Source: Paulownia fortunei
Taxonomy: Eukaryota; Streptophyta; Magnoliopsida; Lamiales; Paulowniaceae
Direction: 5' to 3'
DNA length: 64,000 bases
Assembly (NCBI GenBank): GCA_019321725.1
Contig: CM033116.1
Span: 19,055,869 to 19,119,868 of the forward strand
Positions within the stretch are counted from its first letter, which is position 1. Each line of letters begins with the position of its first letter. Both the position numbers and the translations under genes were made by a program. This document shows positions 19,945-33,099 of the stretch, piece after piece. The notes below the pieces were generated by a model that ran no database searches, was not told the origin of the DNA, and saw only the letters and a program-made list of their open reading frames with translations.

Positions 19945-22900
19945 GATCTTTGAAACTGGTGGAGGACAACCATGCCAGTAAGTTTTATTTGTTGCATAAT
20001 TCATTTTGTATTTCTTGAATAATATTGGCCATGTGTTTTAAGATTTTGTATAAAATAATGTTGATGCAGACTCATTAGTAATAACGGGTATAAAATTTAT
20101 GTTTGATATTATATCTTTGGAGCTACATATTCTCTGTTGTCTTTTAAGTCTGTAATAAGACTGGATAGGGTTCTTGATATATATATGAGGTCAGTTTTAA
20201 TATTTTAATTCCTTCTGAAGGTTCAAGATCAACTAATTAGATTTTAAGAGCTCTAGGTTAATTTTGTTATATTGGCTATGATTATGATATAACATTTTGT
20301 GTTGATTGATTTATTGTGAATTATGCATTGTGGATTATTTCAGGATTATTAAGACTTTTAAATTCTATGTGATGAAAATTTAGAAATTTTATAGAGGTCA
20401 TAGCAAGAAAATATTTACTATTTGAAGAAAATAAAGAAGATTGTCAACTCATAATTTTCTACAGTTATCATGAAAGAGAATAGCAAGAAAGAGTTATTAT
20501 CGATTTTGGGGTTGTGTTAGAATTTTTAGAAATAATCAAGTTTTAAAAAAAATCCATTTGTGTGATCTTAGATCTCTTGATACATATTGAAAAGAAATTT
20601 TCAGGTATGCTATTGACTAATAAATTATTTTTATCCTGATATAGTTGTTAAAACAAATCTAATCTCTCTTTTAGTTTATCATATACACCTATTGGAATTT
20701 GATGAGCATTGAGTGATATTGTTATAATGGTGAGCAAGGCATTAAGGTCTAGTGTTTCTCATAAACAAGCTCCACTTCATATTCACCTAGAATAAAGATG
20801 AATCTTGAGGTTATGTATTATTTATTGCAAATGAATTGAGTAATAATTTGTAATAAGTACAAATTTTTCATACTAAGGTTTATTTAATAAATTAAGATGA
20901 GCTACTATGATCTTGAGGATTGATTTGAAGTTTGAATTAATAATGAATATCTTGTTTTATCATTGGTTGACTAATGCCCTAATTATTTTGATATACATGA
21001 TGAATAATGTGTTTGATGATTTTATATGGGTATGTTTGGAGTGATATTCATCGATGATATCTTAGTGTACAACAAGGAGAAATATGATTGACCTTTAAAT
21101 ATGATCTTGGAAACTCTAAGGAAGTAGAAAATTATTTGTTCAATTTAGTAAATGTGATCTTTTAGTTATGTAATACAATATTTATTTTTGGACTCATAAT
21201 TTTCTTAAGAAGGTGTCCTTGTGAGTATTCAAAATTTTGAGGTTCTACTAAAATAAGGAAAACCAATAAATGTGATAGAAATAAGAAAAAATTTCTAGAT
21301 TAGTGATATTATTGGGTATTCAGTCAAAATTTCTCTTTAATTGTTGTCGCTTTATTTCATCATACATGCAGGTATAGAAAATTTGAATGGTTCGCTAAGT
21401 GGGAAGAAATCTCTAATTACTTAAAGAGAATTGATTTGAGCTTCGGTAGTGACTCAACTTTAAATATAAGTTATGTATTGTGTATAGTGGTGTTATCTCA
21501 TTGTGTTTTGGTATATGTTTGATGCAATGTAGAAAAGTTACTCTACACTTTTCGAGTTAATTAGATTATTTTGGTAATACTATATGTGACATTACAAAAT
21601 CGAAATACTTGAAATGTCTATGTACTCAAAAGCAGTTGAACTTGAAGAAAAGATGGATATTATGAGTAAGTGAATATATTGTATGATCCATATAACTATA
21701 GATGTCATTGGAATAAAATATCTCAATAGACTAATATTCATACAAATTTTACATCATAAACTATTATGGAAATTAAGGGTTGTATAGATAATGAATTAGA
21801 GTAAATGGTGGATTTTCTGTTTATTAATATTTAAGTAAGACTGATTTTGATTGTTTGTGATCTCAAGAAAATGTACAGATATCGGATACTGGATGAGCTA
21901 TTAAGGAATATATTGTTAATATTTGGTTTGCCACTAAAAAAAAGGATATATGTAAAAGTGCATGTGTAGGAATGATTTAGTTCTGCTTTTATTTTCATGT
22001 GAAAATAAAAAAACATTCATGAATTTTGTATATGATAATGGAATTGGGTTATTATTCATAGATTAACTGAATATGCTCATTATTTCTTAATTTACCCTAG
22101 GTATTCCATGGAGATATATCGAAAGATAAATGTATAAGAAGTGGTTAGACTTTATAGTTTATTAGTGTATATTAGTTCTGATGTAGATTTAAAGTGTTTG
22201 TTCACTTCCTAGAAAATCTTACATAAGGTATTGGGAACAAAATTATATTTTAGTATTGTGATCATCCATGCATCAATGGGCAATCAGAACAAACAAATTA
22301 AACTTTGCAAGATATGCTTAGAGCTTGTTCATTAGATTGTTGATGTCAATTGAGAAAAAATTTCCTTGGGTAGAATTTCTTATAACAACAGTGATAAGGC
22401 TACTTGGGATAATTCTTTATAAGGCATTGTATAATACAAAATATAGGTCATCGTTTTATTGAAATGAATTTGGTGTTATTTTAGGCTAAATATAGTTTGG
22501 GAAATGATAGAAGTGGTAGAACAAACGATCAAATTTTTTTGAAGGTGTCTCTAATGAAAGGGATTATGCAGCTTAGATAGAAATTTTTTTGGGGATATTA
22601 CATACAAATTTAATCCTAGGTATATTGGTTTATTTTGCATTACTGAGATAAATGGGGATATTTCCAGTAAACACAACCTCTTTGTATCAATGTCTCGAGT
22701 TCACAATGTTTCATGTGTTTATTTTAAGGAAGTGTATCATGAATCTATCTCATCTATTGAAAAAGGAATCAATAGAACTAAATTGAAGTTGGAGATATGA
22801 AGAAAGACCTACATAAATTTTAGTAAGGAATGTAAAGCAACTTCAAAATGAGAATATCTCATTAGTAAAAGTACATAGTAGAAGTCAATCAACATAATAA

Positions 22901-22997
22901 GTGACTTAAGAAAGCAAGCATAAAATCATAATTAAATATTTAGAATTTTTTTAGTAAGTAAAATTTCATGGACGAAATTTCTATAAGGATGGGAAGA
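19945..22997 (+). pseudogene. pol: Decayed gag-pol of the chromovirus-like relic
   Basis: No open frame of useful length remains, but conserved pol wording can be read in pieces. Around 20,960-21,100 there is LTNA, then the reverse-transcriptase block resembling VFIDDILVY, followed by a stretch like ETLRK. Around 22,040-22,080 a stretch reads like the integrase phrase VIIHRLTEYAHY, and 22,265-22,330 like NGQSEQTN and LQDMLRACSLD. Near 22,690-22,740 SRVHNVSCVYF matches the linker before the chromodomain. The order reverse transcriptase, integrase, C-terminal tail is collinear with gypsy chromoviruses. I could not recognise gag; 19,945-20,700 is too decayed. Confidence 0.65.
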
Positions 22998-25900
22998 TGT
23001 AATAAACGAGCATGACACTACTCATTTGGTCAATATAATTCATGCATTATATGTTATTCATAAGTGCTTGCAATGAAACTAGTATGGCATGATCCGTTTT
23101 ACCTTATAATCACATTTGATCATTAAATTTCTAGAAAATCTCATGGTGTTAGTTGTCAATCATCATAATATAATTAATCAACATTAAATTGAAATAAGAA
23201 GAAAATGAGGTTGATCGATATTGGATATCGATGGGATACATAGGTTATAATTTTAGAAGTGTTAAAGGTGTTACTAATAAGCTTTACGGTTTGATTTGAA
23301 TTTATCTAGATATTTCAAAAGTATATATCGGTAAATTACATATTTTGGACATTGGACATAAGATACTATGATTGAAAGGTGATATTACAATATTCATTTA
23401 TGTACAAGATTAAATAATTTTAATATGGATAGTTATTCAAGAATCGGCTGACAATCGGGTAAGAAATTAAATGAACGGCTAGGAAATTAACTTATGAATT
23501 ATCTATGGTATCTTGTGGTAATTAAAATAGAATGCAATAAAATTTATGTATAGTAAAACACATCTGATCTAGGCTTGAAAGATGGGTGAAAGGTCAGATT
23601 TATACCACAATTTACCACCTCATGCTTGCTACCAAGCTTAAGCACCCACCTTAAGTGCCACCTCAAGCTTTCTTTCACTCTTAGCCATTTACCCACGATC
23701 TTAAACCATTTTCAATCATTTTCAGGGTCCAAAATCATGTCAAAATCTCTCTAAGCTGGTCCTAATTGATACCAAGTGATAGAAAAGAGCAAAGGAAGCA
23801 AAAGGAAGTAGTAATCACAAGTAGAAACTGAAACTGGCATAGGTGAGGTTCATATATAGTTTTGACATCAGTTTTTATATTATTTGAGATTTTGTGATTT
23901 CTTAAGATTTTTATCTTGTTCATGATGATGTTAGAGGTTATTCATAGGGTTATTATGCATAAAAGAATGATTTGTGGTTGCAAACACATAATAGAACCAC
24001 TAAGGGGGAAATCTATGTACATGTTGATTTCTAGTTTATTGAGCTTAAAATCTGCAATAAACCTTGGGTAAATTCTATATTTATCATCATGAACGTGTTT
24101 ATATAGGAGTTAAGATTATGTATTTAAGGCATGATAATTAAAGAGATGCTCAGAACTGTCTCCATCAAATTTCAGATTTTGTCCTATGTGAAGGGGACTG
24201 GTTTTACATTATTAAATCCATTATTCTTGGCAATAATATGACCTGGTTGTCTCTTTGTATATGTTATCTAAGTGTGGTGAAAATTTTGGAGTGGTTGAAT
24301 ACACTTAAGGGTGTCAAAACCATTAATATCATGAAGTGCGCAAAACTGTCACGGTAGGAAAAATCTATTTCAATATGTTGTGAAGGGAGTTGAACTTGGG
24401 ATACTATATCCATGAGTTTTAACTATTATATGATATGGTTACATTATTTTTTATGTTATCTAAGTGTGATAAAAATTGGGGAGTGAATGAATATGTCTAA
24501 GGGTATCAAAATCATCATGCAAGTTAATGTGACAATAAACAAATGTGAAGTTGTGAATTTGTCCAATTTGGTTCATTAACATGTTTCAGCATAGATGTGG
24601 TGCATTTTATCCCTAACATTTAGGGCGATATTGTAAGAGTTATAATACATCAATTAAGTGAGGTTAGTATACATTTAAGATGTGGAACAAAGGTGCGTAG
24701 AATGTTGTATTTGGTTATAGTTTCTAAGTGGTAAGATTGTTTAATTAAGTTGAGATTCAAGATCTTTATACCACATTAGGTATAATGAAATTGTTAATTG
24801 AGAATCGTGATTGATATCTTGTATTTTTACAGATTGTTTCACATCTAGGGTTGAGGAATAATACTTAAGAAACCTAGAAGTAACACACAACCGATCAAAG
24901 GTAAGTGAAAATCTATTTGCAACTACAATGCATGAACATAGTATGTCTTGAAGCATTTATACCTAACGTGTTGATGATATTTAAATTGACTAGATAACAA
25001 ATATAGTATGTACCTTAAAAGTTTTATGATCCTTGAAACATGTTGAAAGCAAGATCACTTACATTTCACATTGAACATACCATTGCATTTATATATGCAT
25101 GCACGACATATGAATGTAGTTGAGGTTCTTGCATATAATTTGAGACATGATTTTCAGGAAAAAAAAAATTGGTTGGCCACTACTAGTGTTTTGAGGCATG
25201 CGAGGCATGCTTATGTGATATGTTGGGGCGCCGCGTGTGTTACTTCTCGGAGGATCATAGAGGTTGACAGGGGGTGTGCCTCTAGTGGGCACGAGAGGGT
25301 GGACCACTTAGTTATGCCCTTATTGACGACGCTGGTAGGAAGACTTCTGGATGATCACAAGGGAAGATAGGGGCTGGACCTTTGGTGATCCCAGGAGATG
25401 GCCCCTGGACTGTGTCAATCTATTTATGGCCATGTGATTATTGATATTATTCAGAGCTCTATCCGGTGCATAGTAGGTAGGCCAAAGGCAAAATGAACTA
25501 TTTTGGTTCAAGACTTGCATTTCTGGCATAATTTCATAGTGATGTATCGCATATATGTTAGATTATCTCTTCAGCATGCATGATTTTCACTTACTGAGCA
25601 TTAGCTTACGTAGTTCATACATTGTAAGTAAGCATGATGATACTTGAGACTCTGAGGCTTACTGGCTAGTTAGAGCTCCTACAGGCTTTTGAGGATCACT
25701 GTACATGGATAACGACCTGCTGGGTTATGTTGTAGGCATTTTCTAATTTTTACAATCATTATTATTGTGTAAATTATTGTCTATATATAAAGGGTTACAA
25801 GATGCAAAATGTTCTTATTTCTTCCGAAAGTATAGGCTATTATTTTGATTTTTGTGTCTATAGTATTATAACTTTGGGATATCGTGTCCTATATAACTAT

Positions 25901-26135
25901 TGAAATTTTATACTAAATAAGTTTGAGAATAGCGTGACTGTGATGGGTGTTGTGTTTTTTTTATATAAACGGTGATTTTTCTATATATAGGGTTATATGT
26001 AAGAAAACACTTTTACTATTTTTCAAAGTACTACAGTTGACGAAAAAATTATATATATACACATGTATGCATATGTGTTAACTTGTCAAAATTATTGTTA
26101 TATCAATATTTATATTTAGTGGTGGGGTGATTACA
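22998..26135 (+). repeat. 3' LTR of the chromovirus-like relic
   Basis: It is about 3,138 bp, starting TGTAATAAACGAGC right after the polypurine region and ending near GGGTGATTACA. It retains the about 165 bp at its start that the 5' LTR lacks. The open frame at 25,071-25,370 has a counterpart in the other LTR and has no family resemblance, so I do not call it a gene. Confidence 0.78.
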
Positions 26136-28970
26136 AAATTGAAACCTTTCTGAATTAAGAAAACAATAGCAAAGTAAGCTTAGTCTTACAACCATGCAAC
26201 ACTAACGTGGTCTTGTTTTCTTCCATGCATGAAGTATTCTTCATCCTTAAACAAATCAAGAGCTCATTACCAAGTAAACTGGCCTCTTTAATTCCTTGCA
26301 AATTCAACCTTGAAGCTTAAGAAAAATTTGACCTCATCCATGTACACAACAGCTGACGTGGCCTTCTAATTTCCATGCACTCATACTTGTGATTTGAGGA
26401 ACAACACACAATTCAATGCACAATTTAACAACTGACGTTACTGAATTTAATTTATTAATTAATTAAATTAATTATATTTAATCAGTGCAGATATTCAAGA
26501 TACTTAAATAAAGTATTATGTGGAATCACATTAAAAAAAAGGTGCTAAAAATTGATCTGATCTGATAAGAAAAGAGAAATTTTGATGGATCTTCAAGATA
26601 AAGACAACAAATTAAGATAAGGGTCAATTAAAAATATGCAGCAATCAACACCCAATTTAAGGGGATTCTGGCTTTAATTAAAACTCGATGTATACAATCA
26701 AGTCTCTAGCTTGAATTAAACAAGGTGGATGCATAGTATTGCCACAAGTGATTCAAAAATGAGGCGAGTCAACTACTTTTTTTGGAAGAAGAAGTTGAAG
26801 GTTTTTAGGAGAAGGCCGCATCAGTCATCTGAAAGAGTATAGAATTGAAAGAAAACCAACAGTGCTGATTAAGTTAAAAAAAATCTTACAACATCTAATT
26901 GGTGTAATACAAAAAATTACGTCAATTTGAGAGGGAGTCTTTAAATTGCTTTAAGTCCTTATATTATATTATTTAAAATTGATACTGATTAGAGAGTTTT
27001 TCTTTCTCTAGGCTTAACGCCATGCAATAGGATATTCATATCCAAAGTATGTTAAAAATTTATGTGTCAATTTTACTTTTTCGCTGTATGTTTTAACTTG
27101 ATGTTACAACATTCAAAACGACACTAAATAATCAAGTTGATTTTAAATAAAATTGGACAATAGATTATATCAGCAGCATTTCAGACCAGTAGTAGAGGAG
27201 ATTTAGTTTTTTTAAGGTTTAAATGTCAAAAAATGAAATAAATTGGTTAAGAAGAAAAATAGTGAATTTTATATTTTTAGAATTATTTATTTTAATTTTA
27301 TAATTTTGTATTTAATTATATATTTTTTTTAAATTTTGTCTTTATCCGCATGGCAATAGTCCCCCCCCCCCCCCAAATTTAGTGCACATATGGATGCCAA
27401 TTAGGTAATTTCCCCTCTAATTTTAGAAAATCCCCAATTTCTCGTCTACATCAGCAATTTCCGATTAAATTGTATTTCTCTAGCGAAATTTGTTCAAAAA
27501 TTATTAATATTTTGAAGATAGTGTCCTAAAATTTATATACGCCTAAAATAAAGGACGAAAACCCTAATTTGGCCAACATACAGAACCAAATATATCATTT
27601 TTCCTTTTCAAATATGTGTGTTGTATTTTTTGTTTATTAAATCAAGTGTAAATTTAATACACAATCTAATACATTTTCAAAAAATTACATATCAAATCAA
27701 TTATAAACATTACATTTTCATCTCATATTCAAATACAATTTCAAAATTTCTTTCTTCTTTAAAATTATTTTTTTCTGACTATTTTCAGGAACGAAAACAT
27801 AACCAATCACACTTAGTCGAATTGGTATAGCGGTGGAGTGATGCTTGTGGTGACACTAGAAATGGCATTACAGAGACAAACAAGGGGAGAAAGAATAGAA
27901 AGAAAACAATAAAGAAAAGAGAAAAAGAAAAAAATGAAAGAAAAAGGAAAAAGAAAAACAATGAAAAAAATTGGTATTTATTTTTGTTTAAATTCTGTTA
28001 TCTAACTAATTATTTACTTAATGCTAATTAAACTATTTGACTAACTTAATTAAACATATGAAATATTTCTGAAAATATCTAAATAACAATTTCCTCAATG
28101 TACTAAACCAATATATTTAAATGTAGTGGCTATATATATATATATATAAATTTGCATAATGTAATTATATTTTCTTAAAAAAAATTATTAGCTTCAAGGT
28201 TCCAATCAATCAATTCATCTTAATGAGCCACAGCAACTCTCTTCCGACCGTATTGATTTGGATTTGTATAAACAATTTCATATAATTTAGTTAAATACAT
28301 AGTAAAAAATATTATATTTAACTTGGTGCACAAAAGATATATATACATATATAAAATATATATGTATATATATAAGAAATTTTGTTATAGTCTTGCTAAA
28401 TTTATATAATTATCGTTCCATTATATAAAAATATAATTACCGTTATATAATTAAATATATATATATATATATATATTTATCGAACTATGTATAATTTAGT
28501 GTAATTTGTTTAATACAAATAAAGTACATCTGTGTCTATACATACACATATATATTATATGTATATATATATATATATATGTTATCATACATATGTAGAA
28601 AGCCGTGAGCATAAATTGTAATTAGTTGTATACTTAATACAAATCCAATACTAATATAAAGAAATTATATAATAATAAATTTTTTATTAAAAATAAAATA
28701 AATTTAGAAAAAAAATTCTTATAGAATATCCAATTCTAAACAATAATTTACAATTTTTTTTATAGAAATTTTTACATTCAATCATCATTTCATAAAAAAA
28801 AAAAAAAAAAACATCACATCAACTATTATTACTACATTCTCATCTCATATTCAATCACACTTTTAAAAAAATAATTTTTTCTCACTATTCTTTCTCAAAA
28901 TTTAAAATTTAAATAAAAGAAAAATAAAAAAAAATAAGCAATCACACCCTTTCATTTTCCAGTCCTTCTC
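26136..28970. other. AT-rich intergenic DNA
   Basis: I see no gene. Notable low-complexity tracts are a C14 run at 27,361-27,374, A/G-rich purine tracts at 27,880-27,970 and (TA)n-type repeats at about 28,130-28,600. The short open frame at 27,618-27,830 has no family resemblance. Confidence 0.4.
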
Positions 28971-29327
28971 ATGTATGAAAGCTTCGCTTTGAATCAAGTC
29001 ACAAAATGAACAATCAACCAAAAGTTACATCACGAGGACCACGTTAAAAGGGGAAAATTAATGCTTGAGCCTATTTTTCCAAGATGACAAGTCCAACACA
29101 GAAAATATGTTCCATCCAACAGGAAATATCATAATCTAGCAGCCCACCCCACCCCCCACCCCCAATTTCTTTATCTGATCTATCTTGACAAAGTTTCCCT
29201 CCAAGTCAACAACAATACTAATTTCCATTTAACGAAATCCTCGCGAAACACCCTTATATGGTTGGAACACCAGTCAGAGCACCATGATAGAATATATTTT
29301 TTTGTGAATTTAACCAGTCTATGCAAG
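28971..29327 (+). promoter_or_regulatory. Upstream region of the intact CYP82-like gene
   Basis: Position 28,971 onwards is shared with 14,801 onwards and, diverged, with the minus-strand region upstream of the second P450 (43,440-43,620 and 43,957-43,980). It includes the tract CCCACCCCACCCCCCACCCC (29,143-29,162), which could form a G-quadruplex on the minus strand; the paralogue has only a short CCCCACC there. I see no clear TATA box. Confidence 0.5.
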
Positions 29328-31205
29328 ATGAACTTTCTTTCACATCTATTAGCTGTTTCCGGGCTTTTATCTCTGGTTCTTCTATACAACCTATGGAGAA
29401 GAAGCCCACATAACCAAAAGGATAAGGGGAATTCAGCACCAGAACCATCAGGTGCTTGGCCTGTCATAGGCCACCTTCATTTACTAGGGAGCCAAGTCCC
29501 ATTACAAAGAATTTTAGGAGCTTTGGCTGATAAACATGGTCCTGTCTTTACCATTCGGCTCGGAGTGCACAGGGCACTTGTGGTGAGCAGCTGGGAAGCT
29601 GTTAAAGAGTGCTTCACCACCAATGACAGAGTTTTGGCCAACAGGCCAACTACCACTGCAGGTAAGTACCTTGGCTACAACTATGCTGCATTTGCTTTCA
29701 CTCACGGCCCATATTGGCGTGAGATTCGAAAGCTTGTGCTGCTAGAATTACTCTCTCCCCGGAGACTTGAAAAGCTGAAGCATGTCCGAGAATCTGAAAT
29801 TGACACTAGCATCAAGGAATTGTATAAATTAATCCAGGAGAATCCAGGCAAAGTGGTGATCAGTCAGTGGATTGAACAGCTAATTTTAAATATGATTTTG
29901 ATGATGATCGCTGGAAAAAGATACACGGATAGCACGGATGGTGCAGAGACTGTGGGGGCTCGCTCTTTTGGGACAGTCATTAAGGAATTTATGTACCTGT
30001 CAGGACAGTTTCTTGTATCTGATTCAATTCCATTTCCACCATTGAGATGGATGGATTTTCAGGGGCATATTAAGTCCATGAAGAGGATTTCAAAGGAAAT
30101 GAGCACTATTTCTCAAAGCTGGATCGATGAACACGTCAAAGGGGACCGAGAGGCTGGGTTAGAGAATGAACAAGACTTCATTGATGTGATGCTTTCTGCA
30201 GTTGATGATAAATTTATGAGTTTTGGACATACGCGTGAAACCATAATCAAGGCAACAGTATTGGTATTCTTTTACTACTCTTACTATATTTATATGTCCA
30301 AATTCAACTCAATCTTATGCATTTCAATGCCTCAAACACTGGATAAGAATGCCCTTATTGCAAATTCTTTGTGGTGTTGTAAAAATATATTGTTTTTTCT
30401 TAAAATTCCTGAGGTATGTTCTTTTAAGGAGTTTGTTTTCTGATTCTAGTTTTTTGTTCTTGAAATGTAAAGATAGAGCTAAAACATGTATGTATACTAT
30501 GTTCTTAAACCAATGCCTATGTATTAATATGTAAATCAATTCTTCTACTCACTTGTATTTAACAATTCCATGTTCCAGAACCTCATCCTAGCAGGCACCG
30601 ACACTACATCAATTCACTTGACTTGGCTTTTGTGTGTACTACTAAACAATGGAAAAGTCATGCAACGAGCCCAAGAAGAGATAGACACGAAAGTTGGTAA
30701 AGAGAGATGGGTACAAGAATCTGACATCAAGAACTTAGTCTACCTTCAAGCCATTGTCAAAGAGACGCTGCGCCTATTCCCACCAGCGCCCCTATCAGTA
30801 CAACATGAAGCCATGGAAGACTGTCATGTAAGTGGCTATCACATTCCGAAAGGCACCAAGTTGTTGGTTAACGTATGGAAGTTGCATCGAGATCCAAATA
30901 TTTGGCCAGAACCAGATAACTTCATGCCTGAGAGGTTTTTGACAAGCCATGCAGAGGTTGATTTCACAGGCCAACATCATGAGTTCATACCCTTTGGCTC
31001 AGGCAGAAGATCCTGCCCAGGGATCACATTTGCCCCGCAAGTGACACACTTGACACTCGCTCGTTTGCTCCAGGGATTTGACTTCAAAACACTTTCAAAC
31101 ATGCCAGTGGATATGACTGAAGGTCTGGGTATTACCTTGCCCAAGGCAACTCCATTGGAAGTTCTTATTACACCACGCCTGTCTGGTGTGCTCTACCAAA
31201 ACTAA
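29328..31205 (+). CDS. Cytochrome P450, CYP82-like, apparently intact
   Basis: There are two exons, 29,328-30,263 and 30,579-31,205, joined by a GT-AG intron of 315 bp, giving 520 residues, a normal length. The ATG at 29,328 is chosen because it starts a hydrophobic anchor (residues 1-23), so the protein should sit on the ER membrane facing the cytosol. Next come a proline hinge (PEPSGAWP, 38-45), the I-helix AGTDTTS (317-323), ExxR (374-377), PERF (429-432) and the haem loop FGSGRRSCPG (451-460) with C458 as iron ligand. The family inserts oxygen into small lipophilic metabolites using NADPH via a P450 reductase. CYP82 members act in terpenoid, alkaloid, coumarin and flavonoid routes, and the substrate here cannot be read. 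The family call rests on wording such as GYNYAAFAF and PYWREIRKLV and on the single intron before the I-helix. Confidence 0.92.
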
Positions 31206-33099
31206 GTATTTCACGGGCAAGCTAAGTGCCAGGTTTAACTATTACTAGCCAATATCATCCTCCTCGTATCACAAAACTAGATAAATGGTTTTATGAATGG
31301 AGCATCTCCTAAGGGTTTGCGAAGTATTGCTGCAATCTGTATTTTTTCCATTAGTATGTTTGCGAAGTGGTTGCAAAGAACACTGTTATTTGACAAGGAC
31401 TATTAGAATCTCTTGTCCTTGTGTTTAACCTAGTTAATCAGCTTAGTTTACCACATTTGTTATATTCTAGATAATGTTATAACATTAATTAGAATATGAA
31501 TAAAAGTGCATGATGAAAAATTAAAATTAAAGCTGTAATTTTAACGAGGTTTGGATTTTTTACAGCTGTGCCCAAAGAAAAAATAATTCACTATTAATAA
31601 AGGTTTTATACAACATAATATTAGGGACTTATGAAACAAAATAAAGACTTCCTCTTTGACAGTTTTCTTTTGAGAACTCAACATTTTTTTCTCCCGAATA
31701 ATATTCAATGCGATATTTTAACATTATTTGGAACGCACGTGAATCTCCAGAAAACATGAAGTTCAGAATTATTGATCAATGATGAGAAGATATAATTTGC
31801 AGCTCTCTATGGTTGATGTCTTCTCTAAAATACCACGGCAAAACTAATTAGAGATTGTGCTTAAATGCGCAACTTTCATTAGTTATATTAAATTACATAG
31901 AAAATTTTCTAGTATAAGTCAAAAACTTACCTAATACAACCTTTTTATATTTCCTAATTAAACATAGAATCGAATACAAAGCAAATTCCTACATTAAACT
32001 CATACGACTCAAATGTTCAATAATGGTAGGCAATCCACTTGTTTAAGAAAACTTCCTTGAAATCAAAATCTTGAATAATCTTCCCTTGGATAAGACAAGA
32101 TCAAGAAATCAAATTTTTCCTCTTATTGAAAATTTTTGTACTTAAATAATTTTATTTCCTGATCAAATTGGGTGTAACAGGAGAACATGGAATGAGGCAC
32201 GGCAAAAATCTCATAAAATCTATGCAGTTGTATAAATCATAATTTGAATTTATTCTAAACATTAAATATTTTAATCTATTATAAACAACCTATATTATCT
32301 ATAAAAGTGTGAATGACTCAAAAGATTTCTTGAAAATTTTGAGATGCCTAATATAATCCTAATGATTACGTATTGAATTGCCAAAAGGAGGGTATAATTG
32401 AACTTTAATCATTTTTTTTTAGTATAATTGGAATATAATTTCAAGTGTCCTTTATATCCCAAATTTATTTTCAAAAACTAAAGGTATATCTTTTGTTCTA
32501 TCATAACTTTTTGGATACTTTGAATTTTTAAATAAAATTAATTTTATATTAAATTAGATTTTGAAAGTTTTCCAACTATGTCACATAAGCATATATAGAG
32601 AAATTCGTATGAAAAAATTATGATCGTTTTCGTATGAAAAAATTATGATCGTTTAAAGTTAATGATATGCACAACTATATATTAAATATGATATTATCTC
32701 TATAATTGATATATTCTTATTATAATTCTAGAGAAAAAAGAATATGAATTTATAGTATAAAAAAATTAAAAATTAAAAATTAAAAAATAATAATTCTTGG
32801 TGCTTTGATGCTAAATAAAAAGTAATTGGTATAAGTTTTTTTTTTTATTCATACTGATTTTTTTTGGTATCTAAGTTTTTCCATTAATCTTTATCTAAAT
32901 CTTTTTGTAAAGATGGATATATCCTTTAACCTTTTTACATTCTAATTTGGATTCAATCATCAATTTTAATAATTTTTTCATGATACATTCATTTGATTAA
33001 ATAAATTCAATAATTATGACAATATAAAATTAAGATTGAATAATAACAAAACATATTAAAAAGAATATGAATGCTCATACTCAAAAATAAAAATTAACA
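31206..33099. other. Downstream and intergenic AT-rich DNA
   Basis: The first about 110 bp match the downstream sequence of the second P450 (minus strand, about 41,600-41,714), so the duplication included 3' flanks. Around 32,150-32,250 a stretch resembles part of the copia LTR at 38,860-38,960, so it is probably a relic of that family. A 24-bp stretch near 32,606-32,653 occurs twice in tandem (AAAAAATTATGATCGTTT core). No gene is seen. Confidence 0.4.

Larger units (their letters stand above)
15199..26135 (+). mobile_element. Old chromovirus-like (Tekay/Del type) gypsy relic
   Basis: Two long direct repeats (15,199-18,228 and 22,998-26,135) flank a decayed internal region. A tRNA-Met-type primer site follows the first repeat, and a typical ACGAAATTTCTATAAGGATGGGAAG polypurine region (written here only as a guide to its place, 22,973-22,997) precedes the second. 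LTRs of about 3.1 kb with tRNA-Met priming are characteristic of the Tekay/Del chromovirus clade. The left end of the 5' LTR is missing, so the target duplication cannot be tested. The internal region is further split by a solo LTR at 18,278-19,939. Coding is in many fragments, so the element is dead and clearly older than the Athila insertion. Confidence 0.75.

Noticed and set aside
27813..27850. Possible tRNA or tRNA-derived SINE (ATTGGTATAGCGGTGG)
   Set aside because: It resembles an A-box-like tRNA start, but I see no B-box or cloverleaf partner sequence downstream.
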